A stretch of 36,125 bases of DNA from an uncultured Clostridia bacterium (GCA_937877675.1 CALEIS010000143.1:1-36125), one strand, 5' to 3'. Shown: positions 7,167 to 15,049, counted from the stretch's first letter. Numbers and translations are program-made. Notes: generated from the letters alone by a model not told the origin.

Positions 7167-7195
7167 ACATACACTCCATTTTATGATTACATTGT

Positions 7196-7224
7196 ATTAT
7201 CTCATTTTTATGTCTATTTGTCAA
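7196..7224 (-). promoter_or_regulatory. Sigma-A promoter of the rsmD operon
   Basis: TTGACA (7224-7219) and GATAAT (7201-7196) on the minus strand are 17 nt apart. The -10 box ends 29 nt before the rsmD start. Confidence 0.8.
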
Positions 7225-7249
7225 ATTTTTTAAGGTTTTTTAGGGAAAA

Positions 7250-7909
7250 TTAGCCAATTTTTAATGAAATAAGCAGTTTTTCAAGGTCATTTACAGTTTC
7301 TACTATGTATTCTGCCCCTTTTTCTTCAATAATTTCACGGTCTCTAAATCCCCAAAGCACTCCAATAGATTTAAGTCCTGCATTTTTTGCAGTAAGAATA
7401 TCTGTATCTGCGTCACCTACGAAAATTGTGTTTTCCTTCTCGCTACCAAGAGTTTCGATAGCATAAAATGCTCCGTCAGGTGCCGGTTTGTTTGGTCTGT
7501 TATCAACGCTACCAACAACTAAATCAATGTTCTTTCCAAACATTCTCTTACATAAATCCTGTGCAGCATAATCTACCTTATTAGTTACAATAGCAGTTTT
7601 AAATCCTGCTTTTTTTACATTTTCAAGCATATCGTTTATGCCTTCATAAGGTGCAGTTTTGTCTTCCATATGAACTTTATAGTAAGCATTGAAATCTGCA
7701 AAGCAAGTATCAAAGGTTTCTGCATCTATACCTTGTGGTACTGCTCTTTCCATTAAAACACGAATTCCGTCACCGACAAATGAACGAATTTCAGCGAGTG
7801 TACGCAAAGGGAAATTTTGCTTTTCAAGTGCATAGTTTACACTATCTCGCAAATCTTCAAGAGTGTTTAAAAGTGTTCCGTCCAAATCGAAAATTATTGT
7901 ATTAATCAT
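7250..7909 (-). CDS. HAD-family phosphatase, phosphoglycolate phosphatase-like
   Basis: The 219-residue protein is a HAD subfamily IA hydrolase. Motif I is FDLDGTLLNT with the nucleophilic Asp, followed by a helical cap domain (about residues 15-80). Motif II is IVTNKVD, motif III has the conserved Lys in NKPAPDG, and motif IV is GDADTDI. These match the Gph/PpaX group, which removes phosphate from 2-phosphoglycolate or pyrophosphate, though substrate range in this family is broad and cannot be read off. It follows uvrC with a one-base overlap (7909), so it is translated from the uvrC message. Its protein partner or pathway is unknown. Confidence 0.88.
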   Translation of the reverse strand: MINTIIFDLDGTLLNTLEDLRDSVNYALEKQNFPLRTLAEIRSFVGDGIRVLMERAVPQGIDAETFDTCFADFNAYYKVHMEDKTAPYEGINDMLENVKKAGFKTAIVTNKVDYAAQDLCKRMFGKNIDLVVGSVDNRPNKPAPDGAFYAIETLGSEKENTIFVGDADTDILTAKNAGLKSIGVLWGFRDREIIEEKGAEYIVETVNDLEKLLISLKIG

Positions 7910-9747
7910 TATTCTTCTCCATTATAGTAGTTATAAATTTTTTCTGCTAACTCTTTATTGATGCCCTTGACCTGTTGAAGGTCAGTAACAGTTGCATCTT
8001 TTATTTTTTTAATAGTTTTAAAAACTTGTAAAAGTTCTTTTGCTTTCTTTTCACCAATTCCGTCAATCTTTGTAAGAGAAAGCTCAAGCCCACGTTTGGT
8101 ATGCTTTTTATGGTGAAAACCAACTGAAAAACGATGAACTTCTTCTTGTATTTCAGATACAAGAGTGAAAACACTTCGTGTAGAATTTATGGCAATTTCA
8201 CCACCATCGCCTGTTATTGCACGAGTTTTATGCTTTGTGTCCTTAACCATACCAAAAAGTGGCACATCAATACCCATTTCATCAAGGACCTCTCTGACAA
8301 CACTTACCTGACCCTTACCACCATCAAGTAAAATCAAGTCGGGTAATTTTCCAAATCCCTCTTCGGCATTTTCACCTTTGCATTTCAAGTACTCATTAAA
8401 TCTTCGAGAAATAACCTCTCTCATTGAGCCATAGTCATCTTGTCCAACGAAAGATTTAATATTAAATGTACGATATGCTCGTTTTAATGGTCTTCCGTTT
8501 TTAAAGACAATCATACCTGCCACATTATCTTCACCACCTGTGTGAGAAATGTCATAGGACTCGATATATTCGGGAGTTTTTGGAAGTGCTAAAAGAATCT
8601 TCAATTCTTCAAGTGCCTTGATTGTGCCTGACTGCTTACCTTTCTTCTGTGCAAGTTTTTCGTAGGCATTTTCTCTGCACATATTTACAAGTTTTAAGCC
8701 TTCTCCCCTTTGTGGGACTGTCACAACACATTTTTTTCCTCTTATATTTGTAAGATGTTGCTCCAACAAATCCATATCTTCAAACTCTTCGTCAACAACC
8801 ACTTTATTTGGCACTGTACGATTCATTCCATAGTATTGGATAATAAAATTACAGCGGACATTCTCAACCATTTTTTCACTATCGAAGAAGAAATGCTCAC
8901 TATCACAAAGTTTACCTTTTTCGTATCTTAAAACAGTTATGCAGATATTTTCGTCAGTAGTTGCAATAGCAAAAACATCTTTTGACTCGTTACTTTCGCT
9001 TACTACCTTCTGTTTTGTCTGCATATTTTCAATAGCACGGATTCGGTCACGATATTTCACTGCATTTTCAAAATCGAGATTTTCAGAGCAAGTATTCATT
9101 TTATTTTTCAAGTCTTTTATGATTTTAGTAATATCACCATTAAGAAAATCAATAGCATCCTTTACAGCTTCATCATATTCCGACCTTGAAATTTTACCCG
9201 TACAAACGCCCATACATCTATTTATATGGAAATTAAGACAAGGTCTGCCTTTTTTCATATCCCTTGGGAAAGACTTGTTGCACTGTGGCAGACGAAAAAT
9301 CTTATTTGCCTCGTCAACGGATTGTTTTACGGAATATGAACTTGTAAATGGACCAATATATTCTGCATTTTCATCGTCTTTTTGCAATACCGCAGAAATT
9401 TTACGATAAGGCTCATTGGTGATTTTAATATAACTATACCCTTTATCATCCTTTAAAAGGATATTATATTTAGGCTGATTCTGTTTAATCAAACTTGCTT
9501 CAAGCACCAATGCTTCAAACTCACTATCTGTAAGGATATAATCAAAATCATCAACATTTTCAACCATTTTACGGACTTTGATACTGTGTTTATTCTGTGA
9601 GCCGAAATACTGACTGACACGATTTTTAAGTTTTTTTGCTTTACCGATATAAATAATCTTACCCTGTTTATTTTTCATAATATAAACACCGGGAGTCATT
9701 GGGAGTTTCATTGATTTTTCTCGTAGTATATGCAATTTTTCGTTCAC
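7909..9747 (-). CDS. uvrC: UvrABC excinuclease subunit C
   Basis: UvrC makes both incisions around bulky DNA lesions in nucleotide excision repair. The 612-residue protein has an N-terminal GIY-YIG nuclease domain (GVYIMKN and IIYIGKAKKLKNR, residues about 18-95), a zinc-less insert, and a UVR motif binding UvrB (about 205-240). It ends with the RNase H-like endonuclease domain (DISHTGGEDNVAGMIVF, LLDGGKGQ) and a C-terminal helix-hairpin-helix pair (IDGIGEKKAKELL). I take GTG 9747 as the start because AGGTG lies 6 nt upstream. The GTG at 9756 lies inside that ribosome binding site. Its promoter has an extended -10 box (9780-9788). The gene heads a two-gene unit with the HAD phosphatase. Confidence 0.96.
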   Translation of the reverse strand: MNEKLHILREKSMKLPMTPGVYIMKNKQGKIIYIGKAKKLKNRVSQYFGSQNKHSIKVRKMVENVDDFDYILTDSEFEALVLEASLIKQNQPKYNILLKDDKGYSYIKITNEPYRKISAVLQKDDENAEYIGPFTSSYSVKQSVDEANKIFRLPQCNKSFPRDMKKGRPCLNFHINRCMGVCTGKISRSEYDEAVKDAIDFLNGDITKIIKDLKNKMNTCSENLDFENAVKYRDRIRAIENMQTKQKVVSESNESKDVFAIATTDENICITVLRYEKGKLCDSEHFFFDSEKMVENVRCNFIIQYYGMNRTVPNKVVVDEEFEDMDLLEQHLTNIRGKKCVVTVPQRGEGLKLVNMCRENAYEKLAQKKGKQSGTIKALEELKILLALPKTPEYIESYDISHTGGEDNVAGMIVFKNGRPLKRAYRTFNIKSFVGQDDYGSMREVISRRFNEYLKCKGENAEEGFGKLPDLILLDGGKGQVSVVREVLDEMGIDVPLFGMVKDTKHKTRAITGDGGEIAINSTRSVFTLVSEIQEEVHRFSVGFHHKKHTKRGLELSLTKIDGIGEKKAKELLQVFKTIKKIKDATVTDLQQVKGINKELAEKIYNYYNGEE

Positions 9748-9779
9748 AGAATTCACCTACCTTAAAAACGTTTCTTTAG

Positions 9780-9788
9780 ATTATAACA
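9780..9788 (-). promoter_or_regulatory. Extended -10 promoter of uvrC
   Basis: On the minus strand TGTTATAAT gives a consensus -10 preceded by the TGn extension. The -35 region is only T-rich. A stretch TTTTGTGTTATAAT is identical to that of the HPr promoter. Confidence 0.65.
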
Positions 9789-9796
9789 CAAAAAGA

Positions 9797-9827
9797 CAAA
9801 AAAATAAAGCACATCATTTGATGTGCT
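9797..9827 (-). terminator. Terminator of the HPr gene
   Basis: AGCACATCA (9808-9816) and TGATGTGCT (9819-9827) form a 9-bp stem. On the minus strand it is followed by TTATTTTTTT. Confidence 0.9.
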
Positions 9828-9842
9828 AAATCTTTGTTCTAA

Positions 9843-10106
9843 TTATTCAGCAAAGCCTGATTCAACAAGTTTAACGAGTTCATCAACTGCTGTTTCTTCG
9901 TCAGGACCGCCTGCGAGGATACGGATTGTTGTACCACCCATAACACCGAGTGAAAGAACACCGAGAAGGCTCTTTGCATTTACTCTTCTGTCTTCTTTTT
10001 CAACCCAAATTGATGACTTGAATTCGTTTGCTTTCTGGATAAAGAATGTTGCAGGACGTGCGTGCAAACCAACTTGATTCTTAACTTCTACATCTTTAGT
10101 ATACAT
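9843..10106 (-). CDS. ptsH: HPr phosphocarrier protein
   Basis: HPr carries phosphate from enzyme I to sugar-specific enzyme IIA proteins of the PTS and, when Ser-phosphorylated, serves as corepressor of CcpA in Firmicutes. With the start at ATG 10106 the active-site His in GLHARPAT is residue 15 and the regulatory Ser in NAKSLLGVLSLG is residue 46, exactly the numbering of B. subtilis HPr. This supports that start over the ATG three codons earlier, which lies almost on the GGGAG site. It is 87 residues long. It is a monocistronic unit with its own promoter and terminator and no ptsI beside it. Both key residues are kept, so it is not a Crh-type variant. Confidence 0.95.
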   Translation of the reverse strand: MYTKDVEVKNQVGLHARPATFFIQKANEFKSSIWVEKEDRRVNAKSLLGVLSLGVMGGTTIRILAGGPDEETAVDELVKLVESGFAE

Positions 10107-10168
10107 AAAACTCATTCTCCCAAATGATAAAATATAATAGTATTTTGAAACACTTTTGTTACTAATAT

Positions 10169-10196
10169 ATTATAACACAAAACTTTAACTCGTCAA
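10169..10196 (-). promoter_or_regulatory. Sigma-A promoter of the HPr gene
   Basis: TTGACG (10196-10191) and TATAAT (10174-10169) on the minus strand are 16 nt apart, and the -10 has the TGn extension. This is one of the strongest promoters in the window, in keeping with an abundant protein. Confidence 0.88.
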
Positions 10197-10244
10197 CGAA
10201 AAAGCAAAGACTTTTAATCGAAAAATGATAATTCAGTTAGAAAA

Positions 10245-10310
10245 ACAAAAACAGCTTTTTTTATGGAATTATCTTTGTGCAAAATTCCTATAATAATTAG
10301 CTGTTTTTGT
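10245..10310 (-). terminator. Nested double-stem terminator after the deacetylase gene
   Basis: A perfect 12-bp outer stem (ACAAAAACAGCT at 10245-10256 with 10299-10310) encloses an inner perfect 6-bp stem (GGAATT 10265-10270 with AATTCC 10283-10288). The outer stem ends in T-rich sequence on the minus strand. It lies 20 nt past the deacetylase stop. Confidence 0.75.
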
Positions 10311-10332
10311 ATAATATAAATATTTTTTTATC

Positions 10333-11262
10333 TTATTTTGCTGGTCTGTGATGTATTTCACCTGCTCCTGGACCTAAAACTCCAAATTTAGCACCACAGG
10401 ATTGGTAATATTCAATAATATATGGTAATGACTTTGCTGTTAATTCCTTATCGTGCATCAAAACAACGATTTCTTTTGATGATTTTGGGAATTGGCTACA
10501 AAATCTTAACTGGTCAGAAATTGTCTTTGAGCCACTTGCACCCGCTGCATCACCATTTGTGGTATTCCAGTCATAATAGAAATAACCTTTGTCTGTAACG
10601 GATACTGTAAGATTTTTCATACTGCATTTGCTTACTGTATTACTTGTACCACCTGGGAAGCGGATTAACCTTGTATCCACACCTGTCTGTTCTTTAACAA
10701 CAGCACTGATTTTACCTAGGTCTTCAAAATATGTTTGTTCAGTCGCATACAAGCTCTTATAATTGTGAGAATAAGTATGCAATCCTATCTGATGTCCACG
10801 GTTGACAATATCCTTCATATAGTGGTTGTAGTTACCACCGTTCATAACAAAGAATGTAGCCTTTACGCCATATGCATCAAGCACATCAAGAATCTGCTTT
10901 GTATAGTAATTTGGACCATCGTCAAAAGTTAAGTAAACAGTTGTACCCTCAGCCATCTTGTAAGGCTCTGGCATAACAATTTCGTTATTATATGGTGGTT
11001 TGACTTCCTCGATTGATGGAGGTGGATTTGTTTCTGATGGCTCTGTCTCACTTGGAATTTCACTAGAAGATGGCTCTTCAGTTGTAGAATCAGTCACCGT
11101 TGTTGATGTATTTTTATTACTCTTTGTGTAACCACCATCAGAATCAGATTTCTTTGTTGTGATAAAAGCTATGGAAGCTACTGCAGTAAACACAAGAGAT
11201 ACTGCAAGAATTATTATTAAAATATTCTTTATTTTTACTAATTGTTCGTCAGTTAATTTCAA
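10333..11262 (-). CDS. Membrane-anchored polysaccharide deacetylase (NodB/PgdA type)
   Basis: The 309-residue protein has a short cytoplasmic N terminus, a membrane anchor (about residues 12-34), and a Ser/Thr/Glu/Pro-rich linker to about residue 95. An extracellular carbohydrate esterase 4 domain follows. All five CE4 motifs are visible: TFDDGP (metal Asp), HTYSH (metal His pair), RFPGG, DWN and LMHD. Such enzymes remove acetyl groups from N-acetylglucosamine or N-acetylmuramic acid in peptidoglycan, which protects against lysozyme. The chitin- or xylan-active relatives lack a membrane anchor. The start is TTG 11262 with AAGGA at 9-nt spacing; an ATG just upstream hits a stop. Its own promoter lies at 11295-11323. 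The exact sugar substrate is inferred. Confidence 0.9.
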   Translation of the reverse strand: MKLTDEQLVKIKNILIIILAVSLVFTAVASIAFITTKKSDSDGGYTKSNKNTSTTVTDSTTEEPSSSEIPSETEPSETNPPPSIEEVKPPYNNEIVMPEPYKMAEGTTVYLTFDDGPNYYTKQILDVLDAYGVKATFFVMNGGNYNHYMKDIVNRGHQIGLHTYSHNYKSLYATEQTYFEDLGKISAVVKEQTGVDTRLIRFPGGTSNTVSKCSMKNLTVSVTDKGYFYYDWNTTNGDAAGASGSKTISDQLRFCSQFPKSSKEIVVLMHDKELTAKSLPYIIEYYQSCGAKFGVLGPGAGEIHHRPAK

Positions 11263-11294
11263 TTTATATCGTCCTTCATTTTATTTTCGACTTT

Positions 11295-11323
11295 ATTCTA
11301 TACCAAAAAAATACACTATTCAA
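11295..11323 (-). promoter_or_regulatory. Promoter of the deacetylase gene
   Basis: TTGAAT (11323-11318) and TAGAAT (11300-11295) are 17 nt apart on the minus strand, between the trmD stop and the deacetylase start. Confidence 0.65.
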
Positions 11324-11334
11324 GGAATTTATTA

Positions 11335-12072
11335 TTACAGTTTTGTAATTTTCTCTTTTTCGAGAAATTCCTTGTCTTTTTTTGTTAATTCTGCTCTCTC
11401 AAGCATATCCGGTCTATGTTTTGCCGTCATTAAAAGTGATTGCTCACGACGCCATTTTTCAATATTACCGTGATGGCCAGAAATAAGCACATCAGGTACT
11501 TTCATCCCATTCCACTCATAAGGTCTTGTGTACTGTGGATACTCTAAAAGTCCGTTGTAATGACTTTCTAATTCCTTTGCTTCATCATTTGGTAAAACAC
11601 CCTCGAGCATTCTTGAAATTGAATCTGCAAGGACCAATGCAGGTAATTCCCCACCTGTAAGCACATAGTCCCCTATTGAAATCTGCTCATCAACAATAGA
11701 ATCGATTATACGCTGGTCAACACCCTCGTAATGTCCACAAAGAATTGTGATTTCAGGCAACTCTGCCAATTCTTTAACTTTTTTCTGAGTAAGCACCTCA
11801 CCACAGGGTGACATATAAATCAAGTGGTTTTTGTTCTCACTTTTTTCACAAATTGCCTTATAACAATCTGCAATCGGTTGGGTCTGCATAAGCATACCCA
11901 TACCGCCACCGTATGGAGTATCATCCACACGACGGTGTTTATCAAGGGTATAATCCCTTATATTTACACAATTTATTTCCACATATCCGTTTTCCCTTGC
12001 TCTGCCGATTATACTTTCAGAAAGTACAGTTTCGCACATTTCAGGGAAAAGGGTCATAATGTTAATCTTCAT
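11335..12072 (-). CDS. trmD: tRNA (guanine37-N1)-methyltransferase
   Basis: TrmD methylates G37 next to the anticodon and prevents +1 frameshifting. The 245-residue SPOUT-fold protein starts MKINIMTLFPEM. It has DDTPYGGGMGMLMQ, GHYEGVDQRI and the SAM-binding trefoil-knot block SIGDYVLTGGELPALVL. Length and order are normal. Its start overlaps the rimM stop by 11 nt, the usual rimM-trmD coupling. rplS, which often follows, is absent. The next gene is the deacetylase, transcribed from its own promoter. I see no G+C-rich terminator hairpin directly after the trmD stop. Confidence 0.96.
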   Translation of the reverse strand: MKINIMTLFPEMCETVLSESIIGRARENGYVEINCVNIRDYTLDKHRRVDDTPYGGGMGMLMQTQPIADCYKAICEKSENKNHLIYMSPCGEVLTQKKVKELAELPEITILCGHYEGVDQRIIDSIVDEQISIGDYVLTGGELPALVLADSISRMLEGVLPNDEAKELESHYNGLLEYPQYTRPYEWNGMKVPDVLISGHHGNIEKWRREQSLLMTAKHRPDMLERAELTKKDKEFLEKEKITKL

Positions 12073-12577
12073 CGTTAAAAAGTCCCTTTATAGGATTGAT
12101 TTTTACAATGCCTTCCTCTACATCAACAGACACAACCACCTGTTTGATTGCAGGAATAAGCACTTCACCCTTAGGTGTTTTAATATGCCACACATCGTTA
12201 GCACCTGTTTCACTAACGTCAGTGATAATGCCCAATTCCTTGCCTGTATTATCATCAAAAACCTTACAATCAAAAAGTTCCTGAATAAACCAAGTGCCTT
12301 TTGGAAGTTTTGCATCACTGCGTTTCATATAAAGCACTTTATTTTTCATTCCTCGTGCTTTATCTATGTCATCAATGCCGTCAAGCATCAATATTGCCAC
12401 ATTTCCATGTGGACGAGCAGAGATAACCTTTATTTCTTTTTCACCTTTGTTATCAAAATACAAAGTTTTAAATTTTTTAACAAAATCAGGAGTATCACAC
12501 CAAGGATTAAAACGCATTTCACCTTTAATTCCATGAGTTGATACAATTTGTCCTAATTCAAGATAATCTTTAATCAT
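12062..12577 (-). CDS. rimM: Ribosome maturation factor RimM
   Basis: RimM binds ribosomal protein S19 and assists maturation of the 30S head. The 171-residue protein has the N-terminal RimM domain (LGQIVSTHGIKGEMRF, about residues 7-90) and a C-terminal PRC-barrel (LIPAIKQVVVSVDVEEGIVKI region), ending GLFNDED. The ribosome binding site is AAAGGG. It overlaps trmD by 11 nt. A strong hairpin-plus-T-run lies just upstream between khpA and rimM, so only part of the upstream transcripts should reach it. Confidence 0.94.
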   Translation of the reverse strand: MIKDYLELGQIVSTHGIKGEMRFNPWCDTPDFVKKFKTLYFDNKGEKEIKVISARPHGNVAILMLDGIDDIDKARGMKNKVLYMKRSDAKLPKGTWFIQELFDCKVFDDNTGKELGIITDVSETGANDVWHIKTPKGEVLIPAIKQVVVSVDVEEGIVKINPIKGLFNDED

Positions 12578-12599
12578 AAATAAAATTCCCTTTACAGTT

Positions 12600-12633
12600 A
12601 CAAAAAGGCAGACAAAAATAAGTTGTCTGCCTT
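12600..12633 (-). terminator. Terminator-like hairpin between khpA and rimM
   Basis: AAGGCAGACAA (12605-12615) pairs perfectly with TTGTCTGCCTT (12623-12633) around a 7-nt loop. On the minus strand the stem runs into TTTTTG. It is inside what is otherwise a single gene block, suggesting partial read-through control. Confidence 0.85.
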
Positions 12634-12643
12634 AATTGCAATC

Positions 12644-12877
12644 TTAGTCGATATCGACCTGAACTTTTTCACCTGTACGAGTTGCACCAGCCTTAACAAC
12701 TGTTCTGATAGCTTTTGCAATTCTGCCCTGCTTACCGATAACTCTGCCCATATCCTCTTCAGCAACATGAAGATGATATACAACAACACCACGGTCGTCT
12801 GCTTCGTCAACAGTTACAGTAACAGCGTCAGGATTTTCAACAAGTCCTTTTACTATTGTAATAAGAAGTTCCTGCAT
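12644..12877 (-). CDS. khpA: KH-domain RNA-binding protein KhpA
   Basis: The 77-residue protein is almost entirely a KH domain with the GxxG loop in VIGKQGRIAKAIRTVVKAG, starting MQELLITIVKGLVENPDAV. KhpA (formerly YlqC) pairs with KhpB/Jag in Firmicutes and affects cell-wall growth and division through RNA binding. It sits directly downstream of rpsP, the standard position. The terminator-like hairpin immediately after its stop would end many transcripts here. Confidence 0.95.
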   Translation of the reverse strand: MQELLITIVKGLVENPDAVTVTVDEADDRGVVVYHLHVAEEDMGRVIGKQGRIAKAIRTVVKAGATRTGEKVQVDID

Positions 12878-12894
12878 TTTTTCAAATACCTTTC

Positions 12895-13140
12895 TTATTT
12901 AATAGCGCCGCTCTTTTTAAGAATAACCTTAACTGTGTCAGTTGGCTGTGCGCCATTCTTAATCCACTGTGCTGCCTTTTCGTTGTCAATCTTGATTTCA
13001 GCAGGCTCTGTCATTGGGTTGTAAGTACCAATTTCATCGATGAATCTGCCGTCTCTTGGATAACGAGAATCTGCAACTACTACTCTGTAGAAAGGAGCTC
13101 TCTTAGCACCCATTCTGCGAAGTCTGATTTTAACTGCCAT
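12895..13140 (-). CDS. rpsP: 30S ribosomal protein S16
   Basis: The 81-residue protein starts MAVKIRLRRMGAKRAPFYRVVVADSR, the canonical bS16 N terminus, and continues with DGRFIDEIGTYNP. S16 is needed for 30S assembly. ATG 13140 is chosen because GGAGG sits 8 nt upstream; a longer frame from a TTG runs through this ribosome binding site. It is followed by khpA and preceded by ffh. Confidence 0.97.
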   Translation of the reverse strand: MAVKIRLRRMGAKRAPFYRVVVADSRYPRDGRFIDEIGTYNPMTEPAEIKIDNEKAAQWIKNGAQPTDTVKVILKKSGAIK

Positions 13141-13199
13141 TTTTGTTTCCTCCAAATATATAAAAATTTTATTTTATAAACACTTTTGTGTTATATACC

Positions 13200-14576
13200 T
13201 TACATTGGGAAGCCACCCATGCCACCCATACCGCCCATGCCGTTCATTCCGCCGCCATAGCCCATACGCTTTAACTGACGTTTCATTTTACCGGAATTCA
13301 TCTGCTTGAACATTTTCTGCATCTGACGATGTTGATTTAAAAGTCTGTTGACATCTTCAACCTGCATACCACAACCTGCTGCAATTCTACGCTTACGAGA
13401 TGGATTGATAATATCAGGATGACGACGCTCTTTTGGTGTCATTGAAAGAATAATTGCTCTCATTCTATCAAACTGACGGTCGTCAATTTCAACATCTTTT
13501 ACTTTTTTATTTATACCAGGAAGCATTGAAAGAATATCCTTCATACTACCTAATTTATTAATTTGTTCGAACTGGTCAAGTAAATCTTCAAGGTCAAACT
13601 TATTTTTACGAAGACTTTCTTCAAGCTTAGCTGCCTTTTTCTCATCAAGGGCAAGTTCTGCCTTTTCGATAAGGGACAACACGTCACCCATACCAAGAAT
13701 ACGGGAAGCCATACGGTCAGGGTAGAAATAGTCGAGTTCATCAAGTTTTTCACCCATACCTACAAACTTGATTGGCTTTCCTGTAACAGCTCTTGCTGAA
13801 AGAGCAGCACCACCACGGGTATCACCATCCATCTTTGTAAGCACAAGACCATCAATTCCAAGTTCATCATTGAATGTACTTGCAACTGTAACAGCATCCT
13901 GACCGAGCATAGCATCAATTACGAGAAGAATTTCGTGAGGACGAACTTCCGCTTTGATGTTTTTAAGCTCGTTCATAAGCTCTGTATCAATATGCAAACG
14001 ACCTGCTGTATCAATGAAAACATAGTCATAGCCTTTATCTTTTGCAAGTTTGATAGCCTCTTTTGCGATTGTTACAGGATTAGTCTGTCCCATTTCAAAA
14101 ACAGGAACTCCTACCTGTTCACCAACAACCTGCAACTGCTTAATAGCAGCGGGACGATAAATGTCACAAGCAACAAGCAAAGGTCTGTGATTTTCACTTT
14201 TAAGTTTTCGTGCGATTTTTGCACAATGAGTTGTTTTACCAGAACCCTGAAGACCACACATCATAACGATTGTTGGTGGATGACTTGCGTAAGCAAGTCT
14301 TGTCTGAGTACCACCCATAAGGTCAGTAAGCTCTTCGTTAACAATTTTGATAACCATCTGTGCAGGTGTAAGACTTTCCATAACCTGTGCACCGATTGCT
14401 CGTTCAGTAACCTTTGCAGTAAAATCCTTGGCTACCTTATAGTTAACGTCAGCCTCGAGAAGAGCAAGACGAACTTCACGCATTGCTTCTCTAACATCTT
14501 TTTCATTAAGACTGCCCTTACTTTTCAAACGACCAAAAGCGGCTTCGAGTCTATCGGATAAACCTTCAAATGCCAT
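13200..14576 (-). CDS. ffh: Signal recognition particle GTPase Ffh
   Basis: Ffh binds signal sequences and 4.5S/scRNA and targets ribosomes to FtsY at the membrane. The 458-residue protein has the N domain (residues 1-90) and a G domain with GLQGSGKTTHCAKIA (G1), DTAGR (G3), TKMDGD (G4) and GMGEKLDEL. A C-terminal M domain follows with GCGMQVEDVNRLLNQHRQMQKMFKQM-like methionine-rich helices, and the tail is Gly/Met-rich (GMGGMGGMGGFPM). The start has GGGGG at 5-nt spacing, 9 nt after ylxM. No ftsY or scRNA gene was seen nearby. Confidence 0.97.
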   Translation of the reverse strand: MAFEGLSDRLEAAFGRLKSKGSLNEKDVREAMREVRLALLEADVNYKVAKDFTAKVTERAIGAQVMESLTPAQMVIKIVNEELTDLMGGTQTRLAYASHPPTIVMMCGLQGSGKTTHCAKIARKLKSENHRPLLVACDIYRPAAIKQLQVVGEQVGVPVFEMGQTNPVTIAKEAIKLAKDKGYDYVFIDTAGRLHIDTELMNELKNIKAEVRPHEILLVIDAMLGQDAVTVASTFNDELGIDGLVLTKMDGDTRGGAALSARAVTGKPIKFVGMGEKLDELDYFYPDRMASRILGMGDVLSLIEKAELALDEKKAAKLEESLRKNKFDLEDLLDQFEQINKLGSMKDILSMLPGINKKVKDVEIDDRQFDRMRAIILSMTPKERRHPDIINPSRKRRIAAGCGMQVEDVNRLLNQHRQMQKMFKQMNSGKMKRQLKRMGYGGGMNGMGGMGGMGGFPM

Positions 14577-14585
14577 TATTTCCCC

Positions 14586-14948
14586 CTATTCTGCTAAGGA
14601 AAGTGCAATTGACTTTATCTTAACTGATTTATCATTAATCTCACGGGAAAGTCCGTTAGCAAGGTTGTACTCATTAATCTCGTCAGCATATTTTGAAATA
14701 TCTGCAAGACCTGACTGAATTTTCTCAAGTTTCTTTGAGAATTTGAGTTTTGACTCCATGTCAAACAAAAGGGCTTCTGCTCTTTTGATTGCATCTCGTA
14801 CTCCCTGACGGGTAATTCCCTCGTTTTCTGCGATTTCAGAAAGTGAAAGGTCATCATTGTAGTAAAAGTTAAGATAATCACGTTGCTTAGTTGTGAGAGT
14901 TTCACCATACAAGTCTAAAAGCATTGTGATTTCTATGCTATTTGCCAC
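14586..14948 (-). CDS. ylxM: YlxM-family helix-turn-helix protein
   Basis: The 120-residue protein contains KQRDYLNFYYNDDLSLSEIAENEGITRQGVRDAIKRAE in outline (a sigma-70 region 4-like helix-turn-helix, residues about 20-60) followed by a coiled coil. YlxM accompanies ffh across Firmicutes and has been linked to SRP function (stimulation of SRP GTPase activity in streptococci). The start is GTG 14948; a nearby ATG runs straight into a stop. It is the first gene of the ffh operon and has a consensus promoter with a hairpin in its leader. Confidence 0.92.
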   Translation of the reverse strand: MANSIEITMLLDLYGETLTTKQRDYLNFYYNDDLSLSEIAENEGITRQGVRDAIKRAEALLFDMESKLKFSKKLEKIQSGLADISKYADEINEYNLANGLSREINDKSVKIKSIALSLAE

Positions 14949-14979
14949 TTATGACACCATCCTTTACACAAAATAAAAT

Positions 14980-15011
14980 CGTTCTGTAAAGCACATTCAC
15001 TTTACAGAACG
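14980..15011 (-). other. 12-bp hairpin in the ylxM leader / end of the lipoprotein transcript
   Basis: CGTTCTGTAAAG (14980-14991) and CTTTACAGAACG (15000-15011) are perfect complements around an 8-nt loop. On the minus strand ATTTTATTTTG follows. The ylxM promoter's expected start point (about 15007) falls inside the first arm. A transcript coming from the lipoprotein gene would contain the full stem, one starting at the promoter only about 8 bp. It could be a terminator, a 5' stabiliser or an operator. Confidence 0.75.
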
Positions 15012-15013
15012 AC

Positions 15014-15042
15014 ATTATACTAAATAACCATTTATTTGTCAA
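15014..15042 (-). promoter_or_regulatory. Consensus sigma-A promoter of the ylxM-ffh operon
   Basis: TTGACA (15042-15037) and TATAAT (15019-15014) on the minus strand are both perfect, with the optimal 17-nt spacing. It lies between the lipoprotein stop and ylxM. Confidence 0.93.
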
Positions 15043-15049
15043 GAGTTTT

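Noticed and set aside
8939..9409. 156-codon plus-strand frame opposite uvrC
   Set aside because: Phe/Ser-rich shadow of the uvrC codon pattern, no start signal.
13935..14561. 208-codon plus-strand frame opposite ffh
   Set aside because: Cys/Phe/Asn-rich antisense translation with no ribosome binding site. It lies fully within ffh, which has all its motifs on the minus strand.
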